Shown here piece after piece: positions 18,001 to 27,695 of a stretch of DNA of 53,802 nucleotides. The DNA is from Clostridia bacterium (lineage in GTDB: Bacteria > Bacillota > Clostridia > UMGS1810), in NCBI GenBank assembly GCA_017436905.1, contig JAFSCF010000010.1, positions 1 to 53,802 on the forward strand. The letters run 5' to 3'. The translations under genes and the position numbers were made by a program. Below the pieces are notes generated by a model. It did no database searches and was not told the origin of the DNA. It saw nothing but the letters and a program-made list of their open reading frames with translations. Position 1 is the first letter of the stretch; the number at the start of each line of letters is the position of its first letter.

Positions 18001-18423
18001 AACTGATATGGAAAACGTATATTCGTCAAACAGTTTTTTGGGCAGAGTGTACTGCATAACCGCCTGAATACTTGCAACCACAACATCTGCTTTATCAAGA
18101 TTTGCCAGTATGCGTATGCGGTCGGTTTCGCCACGGCGGGAAGAGGAATCCACATCATAAAAAACGTATTCCTTTGGTTTAAAAAGTAATACGTTATCTT
18201 TATAAAAATATGAGAGGTCCCCGTAAATTTTATGAGCCTCTATTTCGTCAGCCGCTATAACCACACATTTTTTGCCAAGCGCTTTGGCTGTGGCATATAT
18301 AAAGTGGCTTTTTTCGCTGCCGGTGGTGCCTGTAACGGATATAGGAGTGCGCCCTGCTTGCGCTTCGCTGCACAGTGCGGAAAACTCCGGCATACCATCA
18401 AGCATCTTTGAAAAGGCTTTCAT
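15001..18423 (-). CDS. mfd: Transcription-repair coupling factor Mfd
   Basis: ATP-dependent translocase that removes RNA polymerase stalled at lesions and recruits UvrA. 1140 residues, normal length. The N-terminal UvrB-like region has a degenerate Walker A (GTTGSEKSHF), as usual in Mfd. A CarD-like RNA polymerase interaction domain is near residue 480-540 (NAGDYVVHQTHGIGQYVGVE), followed by RecG-type helicase motifs: LLCGDVGYGKTEVAMRA, IGTHRIL, DEEQRFGV, TLSATPIPRTL and ETGLDVSNVNTIIIENAD, then the C-terminal TRCF domain. It lies 2 bp after pth, and the pair is conserved in Firmicutes. Confidence 0.97.
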   Translation of the reverse strand: MKAFSKMLDGMPEFSALCSEAQAGRTPISVTGTTGSEKSHFIYATAKALGKKCVVIAADEIEAHKIYGDLSYFYKDNVLLFKPKEYVFYDVDSSSRRGETDRIRILANLDKADVVVASIQAVMQYTLPKKLFDEYTFSISVGDTLDRDEFTEKLNFAGYKRVPSVEGVGQYAVRGSIVDIFTPTETMPVRIELFGDEVDSVRLFDVLTQVSLERRDDVVVCPVRELLYTAEQIEKVTEQIKKQNNENLNTDIEKFSNQHYFASQDKYMTFFYKDFPSLMDYIDKDRIVFIDEANEAAERAKACEEENEQTVVDLLDKGIFPKFKGKFMLPYADIIKCAEQNPMISLSTLSYATPEFKPKSLVSITAKTLQSYGGQLEFLYDDIEFWRKNGYRMIMVTSTRAKADAFSREFVDRGYPHYISDTADDLPAVGEILITIGSLAKGFEYPTVKTVVVSDGEIVRTTKKKRTRSADSKKAIKSFDELNAGDYVVHQTHGIGQYVGVEQLTVDKVIKDYIKIKYKNSDILYVPTGQLDLLHKYIGAEAKNVRLNSLGGTDWQRTTGKVRQSVEELAEDLIRLYAERSSIEGHKYPPDTPWQQEFEDGFPYEETADQTKSIAEVKADMEQGKSMDRLLCGDVGYGKTEVAMRAAFKCVMDSMQVAYLVPTTILAQQHYNNFCMRMKDFPIKIEMMSRFKTKKELADIARRISEGDVDIVIGTHRILQKDVRFKNLGLLIIDEEQRFGVGDKERLKEMKTNVDVLTLSATPIPRTLHMAMVGIRDLSVLTEPPQDRYPVQTFVLEKNDAVLANAIERELSRHGQVYYLFNRVEGIERKAAELKEKFPDANIAVAHGKMNETQLEKIMMSLMEGETDILVCTTIIETGLDVSNVNTIIIENADKLGLSQLYQLRGRVGRSNRLAYAYLTYERSKILDQVAQKRLQAIREFTEFGSGFKIAMRDLEIRGAGNLLGKQQHGNMNLVGYDMYCMLLEQAVNNIKGIDAPPKTEVVVELHLDAYIPKDYIEFEWQRVEMYKKISAIESEEDFYDVTDEFIDRYGDIPQPVLNLLDVGYIKCLARAAGVDEIVQRGDHIEFVSHGGVSADNAVELIKEYRGKIRLGTGEVSSMRYRFEQPLLDNIKIILQKLNK

Positions 18424-18425
18424 TT

Positions 18426-18998
18426 TTATTCCCGCTTTCCGTTATATTTGTTCATCGCTTTGGAAATACCATTTTTTATTATACATTCAACTGCGTCGGC
18501 AGTGTCCAAAAGCACGGGTTCTAATATTTTGATTTCATCGGCGGTAAATCTGCCGAGAACATAGTCTGCTAAGTCAAAATCTTTATGCGGTGGTGCGCCT
18601 ATACCGAGTTTTATGCGCGGAAATTTATCGGAATTTAACTGATATATTATAGATTTTATTCCGTTATGGCCGCCGGCACTGCCCTCGGGACGTATACGCA
18701 TACGGCCGCACTCCAAACTGACGTCGTCAAATATTATAATTATATCAGACGGCTCCACCTTATAAAAAGCAGCCATATCACGTATTGCCTCGCCACTTAA
18801 ATTCATATATGTCTGCGGCTTTGCAAGTATAACCTTTTCGCCACCGATAGTTCCGTCGCCGTAAGACGCTTTGAACTTTAGTTTATTGAGTTTTATATTA
18901 TACTTATCACACAACACGTCGATTGCATGAAAACCGATATTATGACGTGTATGGTCATATTTTGCCTCAGGGTTTCCGAGGCCTGCTATTATATACAT
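18426..18998 (-). CDS. pth: Peptidyl-tRNA hydrolase
   Basis: Releases peptides from prematurely dissociated peptidyl-tRNA. 190 residues. Family landmarks are GLGNP with the conserved Asn at about residue 8, the catalytic His in HTRHNIGF, KPQTYMNLSG, the IIIFDDVSLECGRMRIR stretch and GSAGGHNGIKSI. Start ATG follows GGGTG. It is the first gene of an apparent pth-mfd unit, separated from prs by a terminator. Confidence 0.95.
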   Translation of the reverse strand: MYIIAGLGNPEAKYDHTRHNIGFHAIDVLCDKYNIKLNKLKFKASYGDGTIGGEKVILAKPQTYMNLSGEAIRDMAAFYKVEPSDIIIIFDDVSLECGRMRIRPEGSAGGHNGIKSIIYQLNSDKFPRIKLGIGAPPHKDFDLADYVLGRFTADEIKILEPVLLDTADAVECIIKNGISKAMNKYNGKRE

Positions 18999-19017
18999 AA
19001 CTTTTCACCCGTTTATT

Positions 19018-19052
19018 AAAATAGAGTACATTAGCAAATGTACTCTATTTTA
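19018..19052. terminator. Terminator between prs and pth
   Basis: AAAATAGAGTACATT pairs with AATGTACTCTATTTT around a 4-nt loop, 17 nt after the prs stop. The flanks are A/T rich on both strands. Confidence 0.82.
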
Positions 19053-19068
19053 TAATTCTATGTAATTA

Positions 19069-20025
19069 TTATACAAACAATGTACTTACCGACAAATCTT
19101 CGTAAATTCTTTCAATAGCCTCGCCAAATACATTAGCAACACTAAGTGTTTTAATCTTGGCGATTCTCTTCTCCTCGGGGAGCGGAACAGTATCAAGTAC
19201 AACGAGTTCGTCAATAACAGAATTTTCAATTCTTTCAATTGCAGGTCCTGATAATACTGCGTGTGTGCAGCAAGCAAAAACTTGTTTAGCACCACGGTCA
19301 CGGAGTGCCTGAGCACTGTTTACAATAGTACCTGCTGTGTCTATCATATCGTCTACGAGGATTACGTTTTTATCTTTGATATCGCCGATGATGTTCATAA
19401 CTTCAGATACATTTGCTTTAGGACGGCGCTTATCAACAATAGCAATCGGCACATCTATTTTCTGCGCAAAACCTCTGGCACGTGTTACACTACCAAGGTC
19501 AGGAGAAACTACAACTGTCTCTTCTTTAGAGTCTTTAAACTTTTCTTTATAATATCTGCTAAGCACAGGCATACCTAAAAGGTGGTCAACAGGAACATTG
19601 AAAAATCCCTGAATCTGAGGTGCATGAAGGTCCATTGTAAGCACTCTGTCAGCACCTGCAGTTGCGATAAGGTCTGCAACCAGTTTTGCTGAAATCGGAT
19701 CTCTCGCTTTAGCCTTTCTGTCCTGACGTGCATAGCCGAAATACGGAATAACTGCTGTAATACGGCCTGCAGATGCACGTTTGAACGCATCTATCATAAT
19801 AAGCAATTCCATAATGTTATCGTTAACAGGTGAGCAGGTAGACTGTACAACAAACACGTCGCTTCCGCGGACTGTTTCACCTATATTAACAAAAATCTCA
19901 CCGTCAGAGAATTTGCCTACCTCGGATTTACCGATTGTAGTGCCTAAATACTCTGCAATGCCCTGTGCAAAAGCAGGATTGGAATTTGCAGTGAAAATCT
20001 TAATGTTTTTACCGTGTGCTATCAT
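19069..20025 (-). CDS. prs: Ribose-phosphate pyrophosphokinase
   Basis: Makes PRPP from ribose 5-phosphate and ATP, feeding purine, pyrimidine, histidine, tryptophan and NAD synthesis. 318 residues, class I. Visible are [18 protein letters not shown], the ATP-binding [20 protein letters not shown], the metal site [11 protein letters not shown] and the PRPP-binding loop [14 protein letters not shown]. The Shine-Dalgarno GGGGAGG is about 10 nt from the ATG. It is a single-gene unit with its own promoter and terminator. Confidence 0.97.
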   Translation of the reverse strand: MIAHGKNIKIFTANSNPAFAQGIAEYLGTTIGKSEVGKFSDGEIFVNIGETVRGSDVFVVQSTCSPVNDNIMELLIMIDAFKRASAGRITAVIPYFGYARQDRKAKARDPISAKLVADLIATAGADRVLTMDLHAPQIQGFFNVPVDHLLGMPVLSRYYKEKFKDSKEETVVVSPDLGSVTRARGFAQKIDVPIAIVDKRRPKANVSEVMNIIGDIKDKNVILVDDMIDTAGTIVNSAQALRDRGAKQVFACCTHAVLSGPAIERIENSVIDELVVLDTVPLPEEKRIAKIKTLSVANVFGEAIERIYEDLSVSTLFV

Positions 20026-20127
20026 TAGTAAAAAACCTCCCCGAATTTTTTGTCGTTCTTATGCTACATAGCCACGCCACATAAATGGCGGTAAAATTTT
20101 AGTCAGACACAGACGCCCACACTATAT

Positions 20128-20156
20128 ATTGTATGCTTTTTTAAGACGAATTTCAA
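20128..20156 (-). promoter_or_regulatory. Promoter of prs
   Basis: On the minus strand TTGAAA (20151-20156), a 17-bp spacer and TACAAT (20128-20133). The start codon is about 100 bp downstream, leaving a leader of roughly 95 nt in which I see no known riboswitch. Confidence 0.7.
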
Positions 20157-20232
20157 GTGTATTTTACAATTTTCTAAAACTTTATATAATACATCTAATA
20201 AAAACCGTTTTTATGCTGTTTACTATGGCTAT

Positions 20233-23004
20233 TTATTCCTTTGACGAACGGAATTTTTCGAGTTCTTTGATAGCGTCACTCAAACTCTGCATATTCTCGC
20301 CAAAGCCATTCCAGTCACCACGGGCACTGTCGCTCTGTGCTCCGCGATAAGCATCTGCAATTGCATCTATCACGCTGTCTAATGTTGCATCTTCGTTGGT
20401 TGTGGTGTTTTCAGCATCAGGCTCGTCGGGCACCTCTTCAATCCCCTCAAGAGTACCAACGGGGCCCGAGGGTGCCATATCGCCGAATATAACCTTTAGT
20501 GCCTGCTCTAAAGTAGGCTCCATAACAATCTTGTCACCATAGGCAACTATCATACGTTTAAGTTCGGGGATAGAACCATTTGCAGTGCCGCCGGTCGTGT
20601 TTGACGAAATGTAGATTGGCTCTATATATATAAGTGAGCCTTCTACGGGAACAACAAGCATATTGCCCCTTATTACGTTAGAGCCGCCCTGCCCCCACAG
20701 AGTCATTTCTCTGGAGATTGCGGGGTCACTGTCTATTCTGTTTTCTATCTGCATTGTGCCGTAAACATTTTTACCCTTGGGAAAATGGTACGCAACCATT
20801 TTTCCGTAATTGTCCATATCACAATCGGCGGCGAGCCATGCCACCATATTATCTTTATTGGCAAGCGTGTAGGGTATCATTATTATAAAATCTTCATCAG
20901 ACGGAAGTTCACTGACATTCATAAGATTATAATACGGCAAAATGGACTGTTCTTCTGTTCCGTATTTTTCTTTTGCAAAAACCCAAAGGTCAGATTTATT
21001 ATACAATGTATTCGGATTAGTTACGTGGTATTTGCCGTAAACCTGAGCCTGAATATTGAAAAGATACTCGGGGTATACAATATGCTCCCTTATACCGTCA
21101 GGCAATGGCGCATCGGTGAAAACACCAGGGTAAATCTTCATATACGTCTGTATGATGGGATCGTTTTTATCGACAATATACAGGTCGATAGTACCGTCGT
21201 AAGCGTCTACAACCGCCTTAACCGAATTACGGATATAATTTACACCCCCGTAACTTTGCGAATACGGAAAATACTCAGACGTTGTGTACGCATCTATTAT
21301 CCATTTAAGTCTGCCCGCATCGTCTACAATCATATACGGGTCATCGTCAAACTGCAGGAACGGAACTGCTTTTTCCACTCTGTCTTTAACATTACGGTTA
21401 ATTAAAATCTTACTATCGCTTTTAACAAATTCAGAAATCAACATTCTGAAATCTGCATTTTTTACTGAATAGATAAGTCTGTTCAAAAATCCGAGTTTTA
21501 TTCCACCCTCACCGCTGTACGAATACTCTACTTCTTCTGAGCCTTCGTAGTAGTCAATCTCTCGCAAAGATGAGTTTACAATGACATAATCATCCGCCGT
21601 TTCGCCGTAGTATATTCTGGGTTGAGTAACTTTTGGTGCGCCGTCTGCCGAAACGGTAGGAATATCTTTAATATAAAATTCAGGCTGTCCCTCGGCAGTA
21701 ACTTTATTTAACGGGTTCATAACCACACCGAAACCATGTGTAAACCTGAACACCTCATTCGCATAACTTTTAGCGGTATCGGGCAGGTTTTTCTTATCTA
21801 TCTCACGTGGGGCAATAGAAACCAGCGTCTGTTTACCGTTTATGTTATAAGACGTTACATCAGAATCGTTAAATTTATAGTAATTACGTATGCCCTGCAG
21901 CGAATTAACTGCTGTAATGGTAGAATTAAAATCTGTTATGCGTATGCTGTCAAACATTTCTTTATTTGTTTGCAAAGAGTTGACAGTTAATGTGTTATCG
22001 GCAGGGTATTCCGCCTCACGCACATTTTCCAGATTGAACGCCATTTTTGTATATGTCATATTATGCTCAAGATACGGACGTTCTTTAACAGCCTCGTTAG
22101 GCTCAACTATTAACTGCTGAACGCCGAATGCCGTTATTGAAACCAATATTAAAATTGCAGGGTACGACGCAATTGATATAACCATTGCCTTGTATTTACC
22201 TTTGGATAAGAGCACAAGGCTTATCGCAATAATCGCTATCAGTAAAAACGGCGCAATACGATAAAAATTATACCATACGTTAATGGCGGTAAAACCTGCA
22301 CCAGCAACATCGCCGAACGAGGAATAAAGCACTTCCTCCGAACGGAACTTATACGTTATCGCCTGAATAAGGAAAAATATAACCACATTTACTATATTAT
22401 GAATAACAACAGGTCTGTCATAGGTTATTTTCTGGAAATTCAAAAGACCGTTTACTGCGTATATTATAAGGTACGATACCACACAGTATGCCGTTACAAC
22501 AAACCAGACAGACGAAAAACTGCCCGCAAGTGCATCTAAAAAAGGTCTGCTGAAAATATAGTAGCCTATATCGTGCCCGAAGATGGGGTCAACCGCATTA
22601 AACGAAGTACTGTTTGCAAACATAAGATAACGGCTATACACCGTTTCGCTTATAAAAGTGCTCGCTATTACAGAAAGTATCACACATACAAGCGCTCTGC
22701 CCCAGAAATGGTTTATAATACTTAAAACAGGACTTTTTGTTTTTTGCATAACACGCAGTACTATGCAAGTACTTATATAAAATAGTATGAACGACACAAG
22801 AAAACTTACAGCCTGCGCAATTGCTCGGACTGCAAAATTAGTCCAGAAAACGGTTAAGAATTTCTCACCGAGTTCGCGTGTTTCCATAACCTGAATATAC
22901 ATATTAACAGAAAAGACAGCCGCAAACGCAAGCAATATTAAACTTGCCCCGATTGCGGTTATTTTTTTCATTTTTCCATTCAGATTTGCGTCATAATAGT
23001 TCAT
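20233..23004 (-). CDS. UPF0182 (COG1615) membrane protein
   Basis: 923 residues. The first about 310 form a membrane domain of seven or so helices, with the family-typical DPIFGHDIGYYIFSRPF; the rest is a large extracytoplasmic region (NLENVREAEYPADNTLTVNSLQ, PEFYIKDIPT, PQPRIYYGE-like segment, MIPYTLANKDNMVAWLAADCD). The C-terminus is acidic and low complexity, then a helical tail. The molecular function of UPF0182 is unknown. It begins 20 nt after ftsY and has AGGAG 7 nt before its ATG, so it is probably cotranscribed with smc-ftsY. Confidence 0.9.
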   Translation of the reverse strand: MNYYDANLNGKMKKITAIGASLILLAFAAVFSVNMYIQVMETRELGEKFLTVFWTNFAVRAIAQAVSFLVSFILFYISTCIVLRVMQKTKSPVLSIINHFWGRALVCVILSVIASTFISETVYSRYLMFANSTSFNAVDPIFGHDIGYYIFSRPFLDALAGSFSSVWFVVTAYCVVSYLIIYAVNGLLNFQKITYDRPVVIHNIVNVVIFFLIQAITYKFRSEEVLYSSFGDVAGAGFTAINVWYNFYRIAPFLLIAIIAISLVLLSKGKYKAMVISIASYPAILILVSITAFGVQQLIVEPNEAVKERPYLEHNMTYTKMAFNLENVREAEYPADNTLTVNSLQTNKEMFDSIRITDFNSTITAVNSLQGIRNYYKFNDSDVTSYNINGKQTLVSIAPREIDKKNLPDTAKSYANEVFRFTHGFGVVMNPLNKVTAEGQPEFYIKDIPTVSADGAPKVTQPRIYYGETADDYVIVNSSLREIDYYEGSEEVEYSYSGEGGIKLGFLNRLIYSVKNADFRMLISEFVKSDSKILINRNVKDRVEKAVPFLQFDDDPYMIVDDAGRLKWIIDAYTTSEYFPYSQSYGGVNYIRNSVKAVVDAYDGTIDLYIVDKNDPIIQTYMKIYPGVFTDAPLPDGIREHIVYPEYLFNIQAQVYGKYHVTNPNTLYNKSDLWVFAKEKYGTEEQSILPYYNLMNVSELPSDEDFIIMIPYTLANKDNMVAWLAADCDMDNYGKMVAYHFPKGKNVYGTMQIENRIDSDPAISREMTLWGQGGSNVIRGNMLVVPVEGSLIYIEPIYISSNTTGGTANGSIPELKRMIVAYGDKIVMEPTLEQALKVIFGDMAPSGPVGTLEGIEEVPDEPDAENTTTNEDATLDSVIDAIADAYRGAQSDSARGDWNGFGENMQSLSDAIKELEKFRSSKE

Positions 23005-23024
23005 CTGCTAACTCCTTATTAAAA

Positions 23025-24101
23025 TCATTCGCCGAAAAGTGCGCTTGAAAAATCAGCGGCATTAAATTTTTGCATATCGTCTATGCCCTCGCCAACGCCT
23101 ATAAATTTAACGGGGATTTGTCTGTCGTGCGATACAGCGATTACTATACCACCTTTTGCAGTGCCGTCAAGTTTAGTAAGCACTATGCCCGTAATGCCTG
23201 CCGCCTCCTGGAACTGCTGTACCTGCGATACGGCATTCTGACCAGTGGTGGCATCTATAACGAGCAAAGTTTCTTTTGAACTTTCGGGAAGTTCTCTTTC
23301 AATAACTCGTGATATTTTATTAAGTTCGTCCATAAGGTTTTTCTTATTATGGAGTCTTCCGGCAGTATCGATAATAACAACATCGGCACCTCTTGCTTTT
23401 GCGGCATTTACGGTGTCAAACACAACCGCAGCGGGGTCTGCACCTTCTTGCAATCTTATAAGGTCACAGCCCACACGTTCTGCCCAGATCTGCAACTGGT
23501 CTGCGGCAGCGGCACGGAATGTATCGGCAGCGCCAAGGACAACCTTTTTGCCCTCGGCAGTAAGGAAAGCCGCCATCTTGCCGATTGATGTGGTTTTACC
23601 TACTCCGTTTACACCGATAACCAAAATCACAGCAGGAGTGCCATTAAGAACAAGTTCGTTATCTGCGCTGTTTAAAATATCGCAGATGATTTCTTTTATA
23701 ACCTCACGCACCTGCTCGCCCTCTGTAATACGGCGTTCTTTAACAGTGTTACGCAGGCGCTCTATAATATAAAGCGAGGTGTTAACACCAACATCAGCGG
23801 ATATAAGTGCCTCTTCAAGTTCTTCAAAGAGTTCTTCATCAACTTTTACAAACGCTTTTATAACACTGTCAATTTTATCGTTAAGTGAAGCACGGGTTTT
23901 TTGTAGTCCCTCGGAAAGTTTTGAGAAAAAACCTTTCTTTTCAGGCTCGGGTGGTGTTGTTTCTTCTTCAACATCTTTTACAGGCTCGTACTCAACCGCC
24001 TCTGTAACAATGTCGTTTTCGCTCTCTGCTGTAGGCGGTGTAAGTGTTGAAGTTACAATATCTTCTTCCTTATCTTTTTTATTTTTGAAAAAATTAAGCA
24101 T
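23025..24101 (-). CDS. ftsY: Signal recognition particle receptor FtsY
   Basis: SRP GTPase that docks ribosome-SRP complexes at the membrane. 358 residues. An acidic N-terminal tail (about 1-50, many E and D) precedes the NG domain: GVNGVGKTTSIGKMAA (G1), DTFRAAAADQL, DTAGRLHNKKNLMDEL (G3), TKLDGTAKGG (G4) and FIGVGEGIDDMQKF. Its start overlaps the smc stop by 8 nt, with GGAGGAAG inside the end of smc, so translation is likely coupled. Confidence 0.97.
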   Translation of the reverse strand: MLNFFKNKKDKEEDIVTSTLTPPTAESENDIVTEAVEYEPVKDVEEETTPPEPEKKGFFSKLSEGLQKTRASLNDKIDSVIKAFVKVDEELFEELEEALISADVGVNTSLYIIERLRNTVKERRITEGEQVREVIKEIICDILNSADNELVLNGTPAVILVIGVNGVGKTTSIGKMAAFLTAEGKKVVLGAADTFRAAAADQLQIWAERVGCDLIRLQEGADPAAVVFDTVNAAKARGADVVIIDTAGRLHNKKNLMDELNKISRVIERELPESSKETLLVIDATTGQNAVSQVQQFQEAAGITGIVLTKLDGTAKGGIVIAVSHDRQIPVKFIGVGEGIDDMQKFNAADFSSALFGE

Positions 24102-27100
24102 TCTCTTCCTCCAGGTCTTTGATTTGCAGTTTGAGCACCTTGGAAACGCCTTTTTCCTGCATAGTTACGCCATACATAATATCAGCAGCTTCCATAGTTC
24201 CTCTACGGTGAGTTACTACTATAAACTGGGTTTTCTTACTATATTTTTTAACATAATCGGCAAAACGATACACGTTTACGTCGTCAAGTGCTGCCTCAAC
24301 CTCGTCTAATATGCAAAATGGCGTTGGGCGTACTTCAAGCACCGCAAACAAAAGCGCAATCGCAGCAAACGCTCTTTCGCCACCGGACAAAAGCAGAAGG
24401 CTCTGCAGTTTTTTGCCGGGCGGCTGAACTTCTATTTCAATTCCGCTTTCGAGTACATCACTCGGATCGCTGAGAGCAAGTTTGGCAGTACCGCCGCCAA
24501 AAAGTTCTTTAAATACAGAATCGTACTTTTCTTTAATCTGTTCAAAGCACTCTTTAAACCTTACGGTCATCTCTGCCTGCATTTCGTCAATAATTTTCTC
24601 TAATTTTGCTTTGGACTGGTCAAGGTCGGCTTTCTGCTCAGACATAAAGTCGTATTTTTCCTTAACCGCCTTATACTCGTCAATGGCGTCGATATTTATA
24701 TTGCCCAGTGCCTTTATGCGGCTTTTAAGGCTGACGGCTTCTTTTGCGGCCTCTACCAGATTAATATCGGCTTTTTTATATTCAAGCGCAGTTGTGTAGG
24801 TAAGTTCGTAGTCTTCCCACAATCTTGAAATTGCCTGTTCAGACTCCATCTCATAACGTGAGTTCTTATTTTCTATACGTGAAATCTCTTGTTGAACGGT
24901 ATAGATTATCTCGCTCTGCTCTTTAGTCTTTTTCTGCAAAATTTTAAGTGCGGCAGAGTCTTTTTCGTACTGTTGCTTACTTTCGGCAATCTGCTCGGCT
25001 ATCTGACCGCTACCGTCGGCAGTTGTTGCGGCGGCATTGCCCGCCTCTACAATCTCTGCTTTTATAGCCTCGGTGCTTTCGGCAATGGCAACTTTTTCGG
25101 CGTCTTTGCTTGCCTTTTCGGCATTATGTGCAGTTATATTGGCTTTCATAGCCTCTATTCTCTCGCCGATGAGTTCCATATCCTTACAGATATTGCTGAA
25201 ATCTATCTTTCCCTCGGTAAGTGTGCGGGCATTTTCGTCTTTTTTATTTTCAAGCGAAATATATGCAAGTTCTGTTTCAGTTAATTCTTTGCGTATGTTT
25301 TCAACAGAATTTTCAAGTTCGCCTATACGCTGCGCAAACTGTGCAGATTTATCTTTAATTCCGTCTATCTCTTTTAAGATATTTCCGCTTTCGTCTGTTA
25401 ATGCGGCGATGGTCTTTTCAAGTTCTGCCAATGACGTATTTTTCTGTTCAAGCGATGCGGTGATTCGAACTTCTTCGTGACCGCACTCGGCAACGGCATC
25501 ATCGCAAACCTGCTTTTTCTGAGCAATAACTTTTATCCTGCCGTTTGCATCGTCTATTATATCTTCGTGTTTATCTATTGTTTTTTCAAGTTCAGCAAGT
25601 TCCTGCTTCAAGCGTTCAATATCTTTTGAACGACTTAAAAGTTTCTGGTTCTGGCTGATGCTTCCGCCCGTCATAGAGCCGCCTGCGTTTACAATTTCGC
25701 CGGCAAGAGTAACAATTTTAAACTTATAGCCGAATTTTCTGGCAATATTTACAGCGTTATCAATGTTATCTGCAACGGCGGTTTTTCCAAGTAGTTGCTT
25801 GAATATTCCGTCGTATTTTTTATCGTAACCGATAAGGTCGCACGCAAGACCGAGATAGCCCTTTTCGCCTTTGGGCTCTTTTTCCAAAGTAAGCCCTTTT
25901 ACTGTTGAAACAGGAAGGAAAGTTGCACGACCGACATTGGTAGATTTAAGATGCGCAATGCATTTTTTTGCATCTTCCTCGGTATCTACAATAATATGCT
26001 GGACGGCATTACCAAGTGCAATTTCAACTGCAACGGCATACTTTTCTTCAACATCAATGATTTTTGAAACTACACCGTGAACACCGTTAAATTTTTTATT
26101 TAAAATTTCTTTAACGCCCCTGAAGTAACCCTCATAGCCTTTTTCGAGGTCTTCAAGCGCATTTTTCTTAGACTGCTTTTCGTTAAACTCAGATGCAACG
26201 GCATTTAGTTTATCCTTAGTTTTTGTAAGCGTGTCTGTTATTTCGAAATACTCTTTTTTTAAAATTTCCAGTTCTTTTAACTGTTTATCTTTTGCGGCTT
26301 TGTTCTCCTCAAGTTTTTTATTGAGTTCATCAATCGCTTTTATTTCGTTTTCTTTAAGCGCAAGTTTTTCTTCCTGTTCATTTTTTATATTCGCTTTACG
26401 CTCGTCAAAGTTCTGATACAACAGTTCCATACTGTTCTTTTTTGCACGCAGGTCGGAAATTTCGCTTAAATTTTCGGTAATAACGCTCTTTTTATCTTCA
26501 ATGCTTTTATGGAGTGTTTTTATCTGTTCGTCAAGTGCCGCACCGTCTTTTTCTATAGCAGAAATCTTTTCAGACAGTGTCTTAGCATCGGCACGTCTGC
26601 CCTCAAGCACTTCGCCCTGATTTTTGATTTCTGCCTCGGTTGCGGCAATCTTTTCATTTAAAACGGCGATTTCCTCGTTTATTCTGGCGATATTGGCGTC
26701 GTTGTTAGCAATGTTGTTATTGAGTATCTCAATACGATTTTTTGCACCGCTGCTGTCACGTTCTAACTGAAACATCTGCTCTGTAAGGGCATTAATCTGC
26801 TCCATCAAAGCAGAAAGCGCCGCTTCTGCCTTTTCAGCCTCTGCTTCCATCTGCACAGCCTTTGCACGTTCGTCATTTAACTGTGCTACGGCGATAGACA
26901 GATTTTCTTCACCTTTTTTGATGTTTTCTCTGCAGCGGTCAATGTTATTTATAGCGATATTTACATCTAAGCCTTTTAAATTTTCACGCAAATCAAGATA
27001 TGTACGTGCTTTTCTGCTCTGCTCCTCCAGCGGTCCTACCTGGTCTTCAAGCGCAACAATCATATCTTTAATACGCAGAAGATTATCCTCGGTCTGCTCA

Positions 27101-27642
27101 AGTTTGCGTTCAGCCTCTAACTTTTTATATTTATATTTGCTTATACCCGCAGCCTCTTCAAATATACGGCGGCGATCCTCGGATTTGGACGAGAGTATTT
27201 CGTCAATCTTACCCTGACCTATCATTGAGTATCCGTCACGACCAAGGCCTGTATCCATAAACAGTTCGTGTATGTCTTTTAAGCGGCACGGCGCATTATT
27301 GATAAGGTACTCGCTTTCGCCGCTACGATGAACACGGCGTGTAACCTTAACCTCGGAAGTGTCAATATTAAGGTTTTTTGCAGAATTGTCAAGAGTGATG
27401 GTAACAGAAGCAAAGCCCAAAGGCTTACGCTTTTGAGTTCCTGCAAAAATTACGTCCTGCATATTGGCACCGCGCAATGTTTTGGCGCTCTGTTCACCAA
27501 GCACCCAACGCACAGCATCAGACACATTACTCTTGCCGCTGCCGTTAGGCCCGACGATTGCAGTAATGCCCGAGCCGAACTCTAAATCTATTTTGTCTGC
27601 AAAGGATTTAAATCCCTGAACATTTATACCTTTTAAGTACAT
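24094..27642 (-). CDS. smc: Chromosome segregation protein SMC
   Basis: Condensin ATPase, 1182 residues. The N-terminal head has Walker A GPNGSGKS (31-38). Two long coiled coils (about 165-500 and 665-1010) flank a hinge with GYFRGVKEIL, VALGNAVQHI-like sequence and the glycine patch NAGGSMTGGS. The C-terminal head has the ABC signature LLSGGERAFAAIAL and Walker B FCILDEVEAALDD. The start follows AGGAG at 7 nt. The neighbourhood radical SAM-smc-ftsY is common in Clostridia; rnc, often just upstream, is not here. Confidence 0.97.
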   Translation of the reverse strand: MYLKGINVQGFKSFADKIDLEFGSGITAIVGPNGSGKSNVSDAVRWVLGEQSAKTLRGANMQDVIFAGTQKRKPLGFASVTITLDNSAKNLNIDTSEVKVTRRVHRSGESEYLINNAPCRLKDIHELFMDTGLGRDGYSMIGQGKIDEILSSKSEDRRRIFEEAAGISKYKYKKLEAERKLEQTEDNLLRIKDMIVALEDQVGPLEEQSRKARTYLDLRENLKGLDVNIAINNIDRCRENIKKGEENLSIAVAQLNDERAKAVQMEAEAEKAEAALSALMEQINALTEQMFQLERDSSGAKNRIEILNNNIANNDANIARINEEIAVLNEKIAATEAEIKNQGEVLEGRRADAKTLSEKISAIEKDGAALDEQIKTLHKSIEDKKSVITENLSEISDLRAKKNSMELLYQNFDERKANIKNEQEEKLALKENEIKAIDELNKKLEENKAAKDKQLKELEILKKEYFEITDTLTKTKDKLNAVASEFNEKQSKKNALEDLEKGYEGYFRGVKEILNKKFNGVHGVVSKIIDVEEKYAVAVEIALGNAVQHIIVDTEEDAKKCIAHLKSTNVGRATFLPVSTVKGLTLEKEPKGEKGYLGLACDLIGYDKKYDGIFKQLLGKTAVADNIDNAVNIARKFGYKFKIVTLAGEIVNAGGSMTGGSISQNQKLLSRSKDIERLKQELAELEKTIDKHEDIIDDANGRIKVIAQKKQVCDDAVAECGHEEVRITASLEQKNTSLAELEKTIAALTDESGNILKEIDGIKDKSAQFAQRIGELENSVENIRKELTETELAYISLENKKDENARTLTEGKIDFSNICKDMELIGERIEAMKANITAHNAEKASKDAEKVAIAESTEAIKAEIVEAGNAAATTADGSGQIAEQIAESKQQYEKDSAALKILQKKTKEQSEIIYTVQQEISRIENKNSRYEMESEQAISRLWEDYELTYTTALEYKKADINLVEAAKEAVSLKSRIKALGNINIDAIDEYKAVKEKYDFMSEQKADLDQSKAKLEKIIDEMQAEMTVRFKECFEQIKEKYDSVFKELFGGGTAKLALSDPSDVLESGIEIEVQPPGKKLQSLLLLSGGERAFAAIALLFAVLEVRPTPFCILDEVEAALDDVNVYRFADYVKKYSKKTQFIVVTHRRGTMEAADIMYGVTMQEKGVSKVLKLQIKDLEEENA

Positions 27643-27695
27643 TTATATGCTCCTTGTAATATAATAAACCAACCTTATAAATTATATCATATTTT